Shown here: piece by piece, positions 16,533-24,574 of the stretch | Numbering within the stretch: the stretch's first letter is position 1 | Layout of the letters: the number at the start of each line of letters is the position of its first letter | Source of the DNA: Nostoc sp. 'Peltigera membranacea cyanobiont' 210A | Lineage (GTDB): Bacteria > Cyanobacteriota > Cyanobacteriia > Cyanobacteriales > Nostocaceae | DNA length: 55,877 nt | Assembly: GCF_002246015.1 (NCBI RefSeq) | Contig: NZ_NOLJ01000020.1 | Location: 1 to 55,877 of the forward strand | Direction: 5' to 3' | Made by a program: the position numbers and the translations under genes | The notes under the pieces: generated by a model | What the model was told of the DNA's origin: nothing | The model's input: the letters and a program-made list of their open reading frames with translations, nothing else | Databases searched by the model: none

Positions 16533-18743
16533 TTAAAACGCTAACTCCAACGAAAATGGTAGGCATCCAGGATTGACAGCCGCCCACTCATTGGCTTCTG
16601 CAATTAGAGTTTTGTTACCTGAATCGAGATAAAATTGCATTTTGGCACTCTGCTCCAGTCTTTCCCGTTCCTTGCCCCCAATTAAGCATCGTGCAATCAG
16701 GCAGTACTCTCTAGCTACACGTTTGGCGTAAGATGCTGCTTGGAGTCGCAACTTAGTCAGATTCTTCAGTTCTGACAAAGCGAGAGTTGTTGCTGAATCG
16801 CCTGAAGATGTACTTTGCTCGCTAACTTCGGCTTTTTGTAACGCTTCAGGCAGCACAATTGCAGGTGTAGATGCAGTAGGTGGAATACTGACAGAATTGA
16901 TTAATAAGTTTTTGTTATTGTAATTTTCAGCCGTGCTGCGGTTAGAAAGGTATTTAAAATCCTTATCTGAATTACTTTGATTAACGTTTTTATCCAGTTG
17001 TATGATATTTGAAGAAACTGATGAATTATCAGAATTATTGACACCTGAAGTTAAAGACAGATCCTCTGGTTGCAATAAATTCAATTCTTCGGAATTAATC
17101 TTAATTTCCTCAGATTCATCTTGTACCAGTAGTACAAATAATTCTCGTTCAGACATAGCAACTTCTTCAAAACTTGCGACTGCCAACTGCCCTGTAGGGG
17201 CATCGGCAGCAGGAGATAAGCATTTACAAAAAACCTTCATATAGTAAAAATGACCGTCATTTTGCTTTTGGTAAGGGTTTTCAGCACTCTGTTTTGCAAA
17301 TGAGTTTTCAAAACTATCAAATTGCCCGTCATTGCTTGATTGATAAGGGTTTAAGCTATTTTCTGCCCACGGGTCTAAGATGTAGCGCGTAGGATGCCAC
17401 AAATGCAAGTGCTTTTGTAGTGTCTCTTGTGAGATAGTTTTGTGAAAGCGGCGTTTGTACTCAGTACGTATCGCTTTCGCTCGTTCAGTAGCCCCTGCTG
17501 GTAAGCCTCTATCCCACTCTATTGCTCTTACTACTATCTGGATGCGTCGTTGGGCTTGTTGACTGCTTTCCCAGTTCATCTGCTGGCGACGGTCAAATGG
17601 GATTACATTGTCTTTGCGTTTATGGATGCTTCCAATCCCTGCTATGGCTTCTGCAAATGTGTTGGCGAATGTACCTAACAACCTTTCGGGATAGCTAATG
17701 TAGGCGCTGTACCATTTGTTGCGAATTGTGGATTCTACCCAATGCCGCACTCTAGCTTCGATTTCGTGTTGGTGTCGGCAATATTGGCTGTAGCCGGGGG
17801 CATTAATTGCGGTAGTAAGGCAAAATTCGACTAATTTATCACTCTCTAAGTCTAAAAAGACGATTCCGTAGCCTACAAAGATTTGTAGGAGGGTGTTTGT
17901 TTGTCCTTTTCCTGTCCAGCCTGTGGTGATGATTTCTTCCCAGTTGGCACGCCACTGTGCAACGTCAGCAGATTCTTGCTTGCGATATCTCTCCCGTGAA
18001 ATTTGTTTTTTGGCTTTGTTCGCTACCCGTTTTAGTTTGGTTAAATCTTGCCGATTGGCCGCGCGATCGCAATAATCGAGGAAGATAGAAACTGAGTCAC
18101 TAATTGGTTGTAGGTCATCATTCAGTAAAAATGAACCGCTACCTGGTTGCATGGGGCAACGGATGGCTTTGTAGTTGGTTATTTGTTTGGCACTATATGG
18201 TTTGGTATTGGGGAAGATTTCTAGGTGTCCTTGGCGCAGGATAAAGCTTGCGTTTCTTAAGGTAATCTCTAGGGCGCAGGCTAGGGGAAAGGTGGGTAGG
18301 GGGGATGCGAAGCTTAGGATTAGGTGATAACCGCCACTAAAGCTTGACTGGAGGATGATGATATCGACTATGCCGATGTCCTCTAGCACCGCTTTGATGC
18401 GATTTATGGATTCAATGTTATGGTAGTCGCCTTGTAAGTCTAAATCGATTGTGGCGTAACGTGTTGTGTCGTTAAAGCGCAGACCTACTAGTTTCGACTT
18501 GTCTTGGTGCAGGTTCCACAGTTGGGAGGGTTGCAGGTAATAATCGATAGTGCGCCATGCTGGTTTTGCACCTTCTACTAAAGAAGGTGCAACTATCGCC
18601 CCAAATGGATGCCAAAAGCGTTCTACGTAGCGTTTGCCCACGGATTCGGCGGGCAGGTGGGGTTTGATTTTCTTTTTTGAAGGCTGTGAAAGGCTTAATT
18701 GGGGCTTGTTCTCGACATCTGAAGAGAAACTTTCTTGGTACAT
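16533..18743 (-). CDS. Plasmid replication protein with AEP (primase-polymerase-like) domain
   Basis: The 736-residue protein has the archaeo-eukaryotic primase signature: TTRYATIDLDLQGD with the metal-binding Asp100 and Asp102, then LQSSFSGGYHLILSF (SGGYH, 136-140), the S-G-x-x-H nucleotide motif. After about 250 residues come basic helical segments and a long polar, low-complexity stretch (about 470-660), then an Arg-rich C-terminal helix. Large proteins of this type serve as replication initiators/primases on cyanobacterial plasmids. It is transcribed leftwards, away from a repeat-rich non-coding segment and the ParB-like gene, a common plasmid-origin arrangement. I infer a replication role; a direct helicase motif was not seen. 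Confidence 0.75.
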   Translation of the reverse strand: MYQESFSSDVENKPQLSLSQPSKKKIKPHLPAESVGKRYVERFWHPFGAIVAPSLVEGAKPAWRTIDYYLQPSQLWNLHQDKSKLVGLRFNDTTRYATIDLDLQGDYHNIESINRIKAVLEDIGIVDIIILQSSFSGGYHLILSFASPLPTFPLACALEITLRNASFILRQGHLEIFPNTKPYSAKQITNYKAIRCPMQPGSGSFLLNDDLQPISDSVSIFLDYCDRAANRQDLTKLKRVANKAKKQISRERYRKQESADVAQWRANWEEIITTGWTGKGQTNTLLQIFVGYGIVFLDLESDKLVEFCLTTAINAPGYSQYCRHQHEIEARVRHWVESTIRNKWYSAYISYPERLLGTFANTFAEAIAGIGSIHKRKDNVIPFDRRQQMNWESSQQAQRRIQIVVRAIEWDRGLPAGATERAKAIRTEYKRRFHKTISQETLQKHLHLWHPTRYILDPWAENSLNPYQSSNDGQFDSFENSFAKQSAENPYQKQNDGHFYYMKVFCKCLSPAADAPTGQLAVASFEEVAMSERELFVLLVQDESEEIKINSEELNLLQPEDLSLTSGVNNSDNSSVSSNIIQLDKNVNQSNSDKDFKYLSNRSTAENYNNKNLLINSVSIPPTASTPAIVLPEALQKAEVSEQSTSSGDSATTLALSELKNLTKLRLQAASYAKRVAREYCLIARCLIGGKERERLEQSAKMQFYLDSGNKTLIAEANEWAAVNPGCLPFSLELAF

Positions 18744-18910
18744 GAGTGACTGTCCTGATGATTTTTGTGCATCAGGTAGTCTCGCTGTTGGTCAAAATGT
18801 GTTAGCCTAAATTTGAAATTTTATTTTGACTTAAGCGGTTGGTTATCCGCTTGTTGGAGGCGACTGGTAATCGTCTCGTGGTTGAAAGCAAACAGAGGTT
18901 TATACTTGTT

Positions 18911-18941
18911 TAGGCTTAGACATACGTAGGCTTAGGCTAAG
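18911..18941. repeat. Short iteron-like repeats TAGGCTTAG / TTAGGCTAAG
   Basis: TAGGCTTAG occurs at 18911-18919 and 18927-18935; the second overlaps TTAGGCTAAG (18932-18941), whose nonamer TTAGGCTAA recurs inverted at 18802-18810. Spacing and location suggest binding sites of the replication or partition protein, but they are few. Confidence 0.45.
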
Positions 18942-19185
18942 ATTTAGTCCAACACGCTTCACCAACAACAATGCGACTACCCAACTTTTTTTTGGTTATT
19001 ATTTAAATGAGACAGTTTGAGCGAAGTTATCACTAAATCGACAAAAGAGTTTTGAGATAACAATGCAAAGCTAGTAACACCCACAAGCGTCACCCCACAT
19101 TGGCTCTTATTAGTAGAACTGGTGAAGATGAAATTACTCATACTCCACCACCGAGTTAAAAAACAAAAAACAGTCAAATATCTTG

Positions 19186-19220
19186 ATACGAGTTCAGCAC
19201 TTAAAACAGTGAACTCGTAT
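19186..19220. repeat. 11-bp perfect inverted repeat, possible parS or operator
   Basis: ATACGAGTTCA at 19186-19196 and TGAACTCGTAT at 19210-19220 flank a 13-base centre. It lies just beyond the 3' end of the leftward parB-like gene. It lacks a T-run, so I favour a protein-binding site or RNA hairpin over a terminator. Confidence 0.5.
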
Positions 19221-19304
19221 TGCAATTAGTATTGAGATGCTAATCTAGTAAGTAATGTTAAATTGTGGGATAAATTCTCTGCTAGATTAACTGCTTACAG
19301 CTAC

Positions 19305-20489
19305 CTATGCAGCACAAATCTTATCCTTTTTTCTATTTGTAGATACTTCCATTGCTTTCATTTGGGTCTTATAATCTTCCCAAGTTTTTTCAAATACGTC
19401 AGACTCATACATCCGCAATAAAACCTCTTCTTTATCAGTTAAATTTGGGAGTTTTAACAACTCCGCTAAAGACACCTGAACTGGGAAAACATCACTAAAC
19501 TTTTGCATTAAGTGAAATATTCTCTTCCTTTGTGACGCAGATGGTTCATCCTGCAATTCTGCATCAATTTGTCGCGGACGTAGATTCACAATTTCTAGGC
19601 TCATATTCCCTAAATTCCTCAATCCAAACACAACAAACTCATTAGTTATATCAATAACCCGTCCCACAATTTCCAATTCGGGCCGCAGTCTCTTCTTGAA
19701 TTGATATACTTGGTCAAGCTGGAAACGTCGAAACGGATTGCGATCGCCATTCAGCATCCAAGCAATACCATCGCCTATACTACCTATCTCCGTAGCCTCC
19801 AGAAGGTCTATTACCTGGTAACAGATATCTTGATTGCAAACAAACTTGTATGCTGCATCAATACTCCGGTTAAATTCCATCTCCAGTGCAACAACTGCCT
19901 TAAATTTTTCCAGTTCTCGTAATTGAGAAATTAATTCAAAAACTTTCTTACCCTTGTGATAACTACCAACACTTATATTTAGATTCTCCGAGACCTCCTG
20001 AATCACTCGCTTGCCCTTCCCTAATTGAAACTTACTCTCAGTTACCGAATGATTCAAATTTGAATCATTCGATTGATTCAAACGACGAGCGCTTTGGCGC
20101 TGTCTTTCTTTCGCTTGGGGACGAAGTACGCTCTCCCAGTACTGCCCCTCGTGAAATTTCTGGTAATGAGTCTTCCCACCTTCCCGGTGGAGATTAAAGT
20201 CAAGCACTAGTTTCAAATCTTCTTCAGGCGAACCAGACTCAACAAATTCCACTTTCACAGAGGAAATTAAGAGCTTGCGAGCTATCTGCAAGCGACACTT
20301 ACCTGCCAAGACGATATTTACACCAGTACGTGCAGATACTTTTAAAGATTCAAGAATCCCTTTTTCAGAGATACTTTTTTCTAAAGCAGGACGTTCCTCA
20401 TTCTCACCATATATTTCTATCAGCTTCGGATGAATAACCAACTCCGCAGGAGAAATATATACAATTGCCGGATTCTGCACCTCAAACAT
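19305..20489 (-). CDS. ParB-like N-terminal domain protein
   Basis: The 394-residue product begins with a ParB/Srx-type domain: VYISPAELVIHPKLIEIYGE, then ALEKSISEKGILESLKVSAR and VLAGKCRLQIARKLL, the last in place of the usual G-x-R-R. A VLDFNLHREGGKTHYQKFHEG segment resembles the N-R-x-R-x-x-S region and the helix that follows. A central VIQEVSENLNISVGSYHKGKK segment can form a helix-turn-helix. The C-terminal half has no visible domain. Such proteins bind centromere sites or act as plasmid transcription regulators. No parA neighbour is present, so classic partition is not assured. It shares strand and direction with the primase gene. Confidence 0.7.
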   Translation of the reverse strand: MFEVQNPAIVYISPAELVIHPKLIEIYGENEERPALEKSISEKGILESLKVSARTGVNIVLAGKCRLQIARKLLISSVKVEFVESGSPEEDLKLVLDFNLHREGGKTHYQKFHEGQYWESVLRPQAKERQRQSARRLNQSNDSNLNHSVTESKFQLGKGKRVIQEVSENLNISVGSYHKGKKVFELISQLRELEKFKAVVALEMEFNRSIDAAYKFVCNQDICYQVIDLLEATEIGSIGDGIAWMLNGDRNPFRRFQLDQVYQFKKRLRPELEIVGRVIDITNEFVVFGLRNLGNMSLEIVNLRPRQIDAELQDEPSASQRKRIFHLMQKFSDVFPVQVSLAELLKLPNLTDKEEVLLRMYESDVFEKTWEDYKTQMKAMEVSTNRKKDKICAA

Positions 20490-20772
20490 TATTGATACTC
20501 CGGATCACAAATTGTCATTCAAAAGATAGGTTCCATCTTGAAAAACCTAAGCAGAAAGCAGAAAAATCTTAACCAGCAAGACTTATAGCACTTTCATCCC
20601 TTGGAAAAAGTGACAAGTTGAAAAAATAATTAAATCTTGTAAATAGCAAAGGATTAACTACCAGAAAAACTCAAGGGAGAGAATTTTCTCGCGCAGTAAA
20701 CTATTATTCCCAACCCATTGAAAACCAATACGACTGAAGAGATATTTAGCGCACTAGCATTTAAAAAAAAGC

Positions 20773-20790
20773 ATCTATCTAAAGATAGAT
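20773..20790. promoter_or_regulatory. Operator-like inverted repeat touching a -35 box
   Basis: ATCTATC (20773-20779) and GATAGAT (20784-20790) form a perfect 7-bp palindrome with a 4-base centre that ends directly at the TTGTCA -35 box. A repressor or activator binding here would control the promoter. The downstream HTH protein or ParB-like protein are candidates. Confidence 0.45.
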
Positions 20791-20820
20791 TTGTCAAACT
20801 GGGTAAATTCATGATATGAT
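20791..20820 (+). promoter_or_regulatory. Sigma-70-type promoter
   Basis: TTGTCA (20791-20796) and TATGAT (20815-20820) are separated by 18 bases. Transcription should start near 20827, about 190 bases before the HTH gene, giving a long structured leader or a separate small RNA. Confidence 0.6.
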
Positions 20821-20826
20821 GGCTCT

Positions 20827-20925
20827 AGATAACTAAATTGACAAAACAAAGTTCCGTCCTGTTTTAGTAACAGGTGGGGTTGTTTTTTCCTCAAAGCCCT
20901 GTTTGCAGCAGGGCTTTGAGTGAAT
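20827..20925 (+). ncRNA. Candidate structured RNA or leader
   Basis: Downstream of the promoter are a short hairpin (CCTGTT 20859-20864 with AACAGG 20869-20874), a GGGGTTGTTTTTT tract resembling a terminator tail, and a strong 12-bp perfect hairpin (CTCAAAGCCCTG 20890-20901 with CAGGGCTTTGAG 20909-20920). No open frame is present. It could be a plasmid regulatory RNA or an attenuator of the HTH gene. Not matched to a known family. Confidence 0.4.
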
Positions 20926-21013
20926 CTTTAGGAAAAATGAACTCTACAAAAAAAGTATATCAGGCTTCATTCGATTTGGCAAAATTGTAGGTTTAAGCGG
21001 GGTAAATACTAAA

Positions 21014-21466
21014 ATGCCTCATATTCAAGTATTGAATCCTATTGAAAAGCAAGTATTAGAGAATATAGCAGCCACCGGCAGCGATGAAATGATCAAGAGA
21101 GCAAACATCCTGCTAGAACTTAATCGTGGGGAAAATCATAAAAATATAGTAAAAAAACTTGGTATAGCGAAGCAAACAGTAACAAACTGGAAGAAAAAGT
21201 GGACATCTTGTACCATAACATCGGAAACCTTGGAAGATGCGATCGCAAAGATAAATAATGTATTAGGTGTGAACGCAGGCAGACCTAAGAAGTGCAAGAG
21301 CGCAGAGGCGAGCAAAATTGTCGAAATCAGCGAATGGAGCAAGAACCGAAAACCCAGTCGTTCAAAGCACCATTACCATATGCAAGTTGCTGAAGAAGCT
21401 ACTCGCAGGGGGTTGCCAGCACTATCGCCAAGAAGTATAGGTCGGATCTTGGAAGCTCAACCCTAA
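21014..21466 (+). CDS. Helix-turn-helix protein, IS630/Tc1-like DNA-binding domain
   Basis: The 150-residue protein resembles the N-terminal DNA-binding half of IS630-type transposases: IKRANILLELNRGENHKNIV, KKLGIAKQTVTNWKKKW as recognition helix, a basic linker GRPKKCK, and a second helical part ending LSPRSIGRILEAQP. No catalytic DDE domain follows, so it is a stand-alone regulator or the 5' part of a lost transposase. It sits between the plasmid maintenance genes and the integrase gene, behind a promoter with an operator-like repeat, which favours a regulator. Confidence 0.6.
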   Translation: MPHIQVLNPIEKQVLENIAATGSDEMIKRANILLELNRGENHKNIVKKLGIAKQTVTNWKKKWTSCTITSETLEDAIAKINNVLGVNAGRPKKCKSAEASKIVEISEWSKNRKPSRSKHHYHMQVAEEATRRGLPALSPRSIGRILEAQP

Positions 21467-21788
21467 TAGCATCAAGCTCAAATCAAGCTAACGGGCAATC
21501 CTATCTTTTCATTACGCCAAAATAACAACCAAGTCGCCGAAACTATCAAGTTAAAAGGAATGCCTGAATTGTCGCCAACAACAATTGGTTGCCTCCTATA
21601 AGCAAAAGGATCAGTAAGAAAAATTGATAATTCCCTTAAACCATTCCAACCACTGGGATGGTTTAATTTTCGCATCTATCATAATTCAGTAAAAATACAT
21701 AACGTAGTACAGTCAAGTGTTGGGTAACAAGCGAATAGTACTAATACCATAGCAGTATATTTAGCAACATTGCGATTGTGAACGTCTA
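21467..21788. other. Intergenic region before the integrase gene
   Basis: About 320 bases with no convincing gene and no repeat that I can support. A leftward open frame at 21478-21675 has no recognisable feature. Confidence 0.4.
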
Positions 21789-22928
21789 ATGGAAGATTTA
21801 TCGCGCCAAAGTGAGTCAGGCACGGCAAATCGAGAGAGAATAGATTTGATATCGAAAATTACCATTTTCGCGCCCAATGCTATGTCTGATACTCCATATT
21901 CTCCCAGACGGGCATCCCCAAAAGCAAACGATGATACCGGATTTGACTCGGCGGTAGAGTCATTAAAAAAATCTCTCAAAGCCCCAATTGAGCGGTATTT
22001 TGCCGCAACAGAGGATGAACAGGATGTCATTGCTTTGATGCTCGCCAATATTCGCGCACCCAGCACCCGGCGCGAATACCAGAAAGATTTGCGGAAATTT
22101 TTTGTGGCGATGACTGGTATTGAGCCAAATGTTGACAGCGTGTTGGAATTTCTGCACCTGACCGAGAAACGGGCGGTGGCGGTGGTGTTGAAATATAAGG
22201 CCAAGCTACTGGCTATAGGGTTGAAGGAAGCAACGGTTAACCGTCGTCTCAGCAGCATTAAATCGTTAGTGAAGTTTGCCCGCAAGTTAGGTGTGTGCAG
22301 CTACACGCTAGAAGATGTAGAGTTGGAAAAGGTAAAAGCGTATCGAGATACCTCTGGGGTGGATGCCCAAACCATCGCCAGTGTAGTCGAGCTAATTGAG
22401 CGCTCAACTGTTCACGGCCAAAGAGATTATGCGCTGTTGCGGCTGTTGTGGGAAAATTTACTGCGACGTAATGAGGTGAGTCAATTAAATATTAAAGACT
22501 TCGACCCACACGAAAGCAGATTGCGGATTTTGGGAAAAGGGCAAGGTACGAATGATGAATGGGTAAAACTATCAGTAGCAACAGTTAATGCTATCTGTGA
22601 TTGGTTGCAAGTCCGGGGCAATATCACCGCCTCCTCACCCTTATTTATCGCCCTTGATAACCGCAGCAAAGGGCATCGCCTCACTGGGGACGGCATCCGT
22701 AAAATTGTTGTCAATTATTTTGATGCAGCTGGTGTAAAAAAGTTAATGTCACCCCACCGCATCCGCCACAGTGGGATTACAACTCTTTTGGAAGCAACCC
22801 AAGGGGATGTGCGAAAGACGCAAAAAGTCAGCCGTCATGTCAAGCTGGATGTATTAATCCAGTATGACGATAACCGCAAACAAGGTCAGTCAGAGATGAC
22901 AAATTTGTTGGCAGATATGATTGACTAA
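21789..22928 (+). CDS. Tyrosine recombinase / integrase
   Basis: A complete recombinase of 379 aa. The core-binding domain (about 80-180) includes NIRAPSTRREYQKDLRKFF and EATVNRRLSSIKSLVKFARK. The catalytic domain has LLWENLLRRNEVSQL (first Arg), LRILGKGQ (beta-hairpin Lys), SPHRIRHSGITTLLE (H-x-x-R) and KVSRHVKLDVLIQYDDNR with His and the nucleophile Tyr. All catalytic residues are present. It could resolve plasmid dimers or integrate an element. The stop TAA overlaps the ATG of a 43-aa frame (TAAATG), so the two are probably coupled. The first 75 residues are polar and unassigned, and the start could lie further in. Confidence 0.88.
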   Translation: MEDLSRQSESGTANRERIDLISKITIFAPNAMSDTPYSPRRASPKANDDTGFDSAVESLKKSLKAPIERYFAATEDEQDVIALMLANIRAPSTRREYQKDLRKFFVAMTGIEPNVDSVLEFLHLTEKRAVAVVLKYKAKLLAIGLKEATVNRRLSSIKSLVKFARKLGVCSYTLEDVELEKVKAYRDTSGVDAQTIASVVELIERSTVHGQRDYALLRLLWENLLRRNEVSQLNIKDFDPHESRLRILGKGQGTNDEWVKLSVATVNAICDWLQVRGNITASSPLFIALDNRSKGHRLTGDGIRKIVVNYFDAAGVKKLMSPHRIRHSGITTLLEATQGDVRKTQKVSRHVKLDVLIQYDDNRKQGQSEMTNLLADMID

Positions 22929-23060
22929 ATGGATGCGTTAGCCAGGAAGTCACCCCCTGATTTGGCTACAAAAGCGATAACAGGCTTTGCTCAAATTGTG
23001 CGTGCGCCAACGACTCCTGAACAACTCCAACAGTGGCTAACTAACTGTTGCAGACAGTAG
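22929..23060 (+). CDS. Small 43-aa ORF coupled to the integrase
   Basis: ATG follows the integrase stop directly. The product reads MDALARKSPPDLATKAITGF, then AQIVRAPTTPEQLQQWLTNC and CRQ. It has a plausible helical composition but no family that I know. The tight junction and lack of stops suggest that it is translated with the integrase, perhaps as an accessory factor. Confidence 0.5.
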   Translation: MDALARKSPPDLATKAITGFAQIVRAPTTPEQLQQWLTNCCRQ

Positions 23061-23104
23061 TAATCTGACTGCTTTTTGGTAGAGGCGATGACCTCCGGTC
23101 GGTC

Positions 23105-23120
23105 GGAGACCATCGTCTCC
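23105..23120. repeat. Short GC-rich hairpin
   Basis: GGAGAC (23105-23110) and GTCTCC (23115-23120) form a 6-bp stem with a CATC loop, within a short GC-rich patch. It may be a small dispersed repeat or a terminator for the integrase operon; no T-run follows. Confidence 0.35.
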
Positions 23121-23231
23121 GGCGGGCGCACTCATGCGCTCGAAAATGATAGTGTCAAGGTAGTTATCTTTTCGGGATGACACGCTCACTCAGTCGTGTC
23201 CAGTCCAGATTTACCTAGACATTACCTAGAC

Positions 23232-23924
23232 ATGAGCCAAACAGGGAAAAACAAGAAACTGGCATCTTTTAACTGCGACCAAAAGATGTGGGAGCAGTTT
23301 ATTGCCCGTTGTAAGTCGAAAGGGACGACGGCAACAGCCACGCTGACCCAATTTATCGAACTCTACCTAGATGATATAGATAACCTTGATGCAATTGGTG
23401 GCGATAATTTAGATAAACGCTTGGACTCTAAGATTAAGGCAAGTGTTGAGGAGTACTTAGTTGCTGGTAAAAATAGTAACGCCGGTCTGACGAATGAAAC
23501 GATATTAGCTATTTGCTCACGACTTGATAAGCTCGAGTCACAGTTTTCAAGTGAATCTAATAGCAACGAAACCACAGCAATCCATAATCTCGCCGATTTA
23601 TCAGAAAAAATTGAGGGGATAACAGCCCGAATGACACAGTTTACCGAGGCGATTATTAAAATTCAAAATCATCTCAACAACCAACCGAGGCGGGGCAATA
23701 AATCGTACAACAACAATTCATCCTTCAAAGTGCATACTCCCCGAATGCAACCATTAACGGAAGAAGGTTTAGCTTCAAGACTTGGTGTAAGCGTAGAAAC
23801 TATACACGAGCAGCGAAATAAGCTACACCCACCGCTTTTTGTGGCATGGTGCAAGGGCAAGGATAAATCGGGTATGGGATGGGAATTTAACGAAAATACG
23901 GGGTTATATCATCCTGCAAGTTAG
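23232..23924 (+). CDS. Plasmid protein with coiled coil and C-terminal HTH-like region
   Basis: I chose ATG 23232 (MSQTGKNKKLASFNCDQKMW) because it opens a conserved-looking basic segment; the frame also extends to a GTG at 23196. An N-terminal segment QKMWEQFIARCKSKGTTATA, then LTQFIELYLDD, resembles ribbon-helix-helix-like plasmid proteins. The middle (about 90-165) is a heptad-like coiled coil (LADLSEKIEGITARMTQFTE). The C-terminus LTEEGLASRLGVSVETIHEQ looks like an HTH, ending with GMGWEFNENTGLYHP. It could be a replication or partition accessory protein. Function inferred only from layout and position. Confidence 0.55.
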   Translation: MSQTGKNKKLASFNCDQKMWEQFIARCKSKGTTATATLTQFIELYLDDIDNLDAIGGDNLDKRLDSKIKASVEEYLVAGKNSNAGLTNETILAICSRLDKLESQFSSESNSNETTAIHNLADLSEKIEGITARMTQFTEAIIKIQNHLNNQPRRGNKSYNNNSSFKVHTPRMQPLTEEGLASRLGVSVETIHEQRNKLHPPLFVAWCKGKDKSGMGWEFNENTGLYHPAS

Positions 23925-24520
23925 TATTTTTATTAATTTCAAGAATTTCTGAATTTACACTGATTCGCTCGTCTTTTTGCGATCGCCAAACAATTATTTT
24001 GTTGTCCTCAATAGAAGACATCGCTGTGGCCACTGAAAAAAACTTCTATAAAATATCCTAGAAACGAATGGCAGCCATTCACAGTACCCTCAAGGGTACT
24101 TTCTCTATCAAGAACTACTTGAGGGCTTCCATCTCTGTGAGCAATTCTTGATGTTGGTTGACAGTGGTTAAATAATGCTAGTTTATCAGGTTACTTTAAG
24201 TATACGCAATTCAGCCTAAATATTTTAAGTGATATTACTGAGTAATAGATTACTATTTAATTTTAATCCAATAATTGTCTATGTGATATTAGGTAGATTA
24301 TACTTTTTAGACTCTCTTCATTTAGGAATTACAAAGTTTTCTGCTGAAAATAGCCACTTGCTATAGACGTATATAAAATAACATCATTAAGATGTAGCAG
24401 GTGCTAAAGAACAAATAGATTAAAAGCTATTTTATACCTGCAACGCAACTTTCAAAAAGATGGTTGTAGATTAGCACTCCAAGCTAACCAGGCATTAGGG
24501 TTTAGGGGAGTGAGTTTTTC
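23925..24520. other. Long AT-rich intergenic region upstream of the defence island
   Basis: About 600 bases with no gene. It holds palindromes at 24066-24080 and 24083-24125 and a possible promoter with TTGATG then AATAAT at 17-base spacing (about 24150-24178). The remainder is AT-rich and featureless to me. It must contain the promoter of the DISARM operon. Confidence 0.5.
24066..24125. repeat. Cluster of overlapping palindromes
   Basis: GAATGGC-A-GCCATTC (24066-24080) is followed by AGTACCCT-CA-AGGGTACT (24083-24100). The arm CCCTCAAG (24088-24095) can instead pair with CTTGAGGG (24118-24125). Two mutually exclusive hairpins suggest a terminator, an RNA switch or a protein-binding site between the plasmid gene and the defence operon. 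Confidence 0.45.
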
Positions 24521-24574
24521 ATGATTAGAGGAGGGATAATACCAGTCCAGTTACAAGGGGGAAGACACGAGTGA
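24521..24574 (+). CDS. 17-aa leader ORF overlapping the drmD start
   Basis: ATG 24521 opens a frame reading MIRGGIIPVQLQGGRHE, then TGA at 24572-24574, which overlaps the drmD GTG (24571). Translation of the leader would bring ribosomes to the drmD start, and the GGGGGAAG binding site of drmD lies inside it. It may be a coupling peptide or chance. Confidence 0.3.
   Translation: MIRGGIIPVQLQGGRHE

Larger units (their letters stand above)
18744..19304. other. Repeat-rich non-coding region between rep and parB: candidate origin/centromere
   Basis: 561 bases without a convincing gene. It contains TTAGGCTAA at 18932-18940 and its reverse complement at 18802-18810, two direct TAGGCTTAG copies (18911-18919, 18927-18935) 16 bp apart, a hairpin AAGCGG/CCGCTT (18833-18852), and an 11-bp perfect inverted repeat at 19186-19220. 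It is AT-rich near 18975-19020. The position between the replication and ParB-like genes supports an origin and/or partition-site role. A leftward open frame at 18977-19225 exists but looks like chance. Confidence 0.55.
20490..21013. other. Non-coding region with a promoter and a structured element
   Basis: 524 bases between the divergent parB-like and HTH genes. The left part (20490-20760) is AT-rich with nothing clear apart from the leader of parB. The right part has an inverted repeat, a good promoter and two hairpins, annotated separately. Confidence 0.5.

Noticed and set aside
18977..19225. Leftward 82-aa open frame in the rep-parB gap
   Set aside because: It overlaps the 11-bp inverted repeat and AT-rich sequence and shows no recognisable feature.
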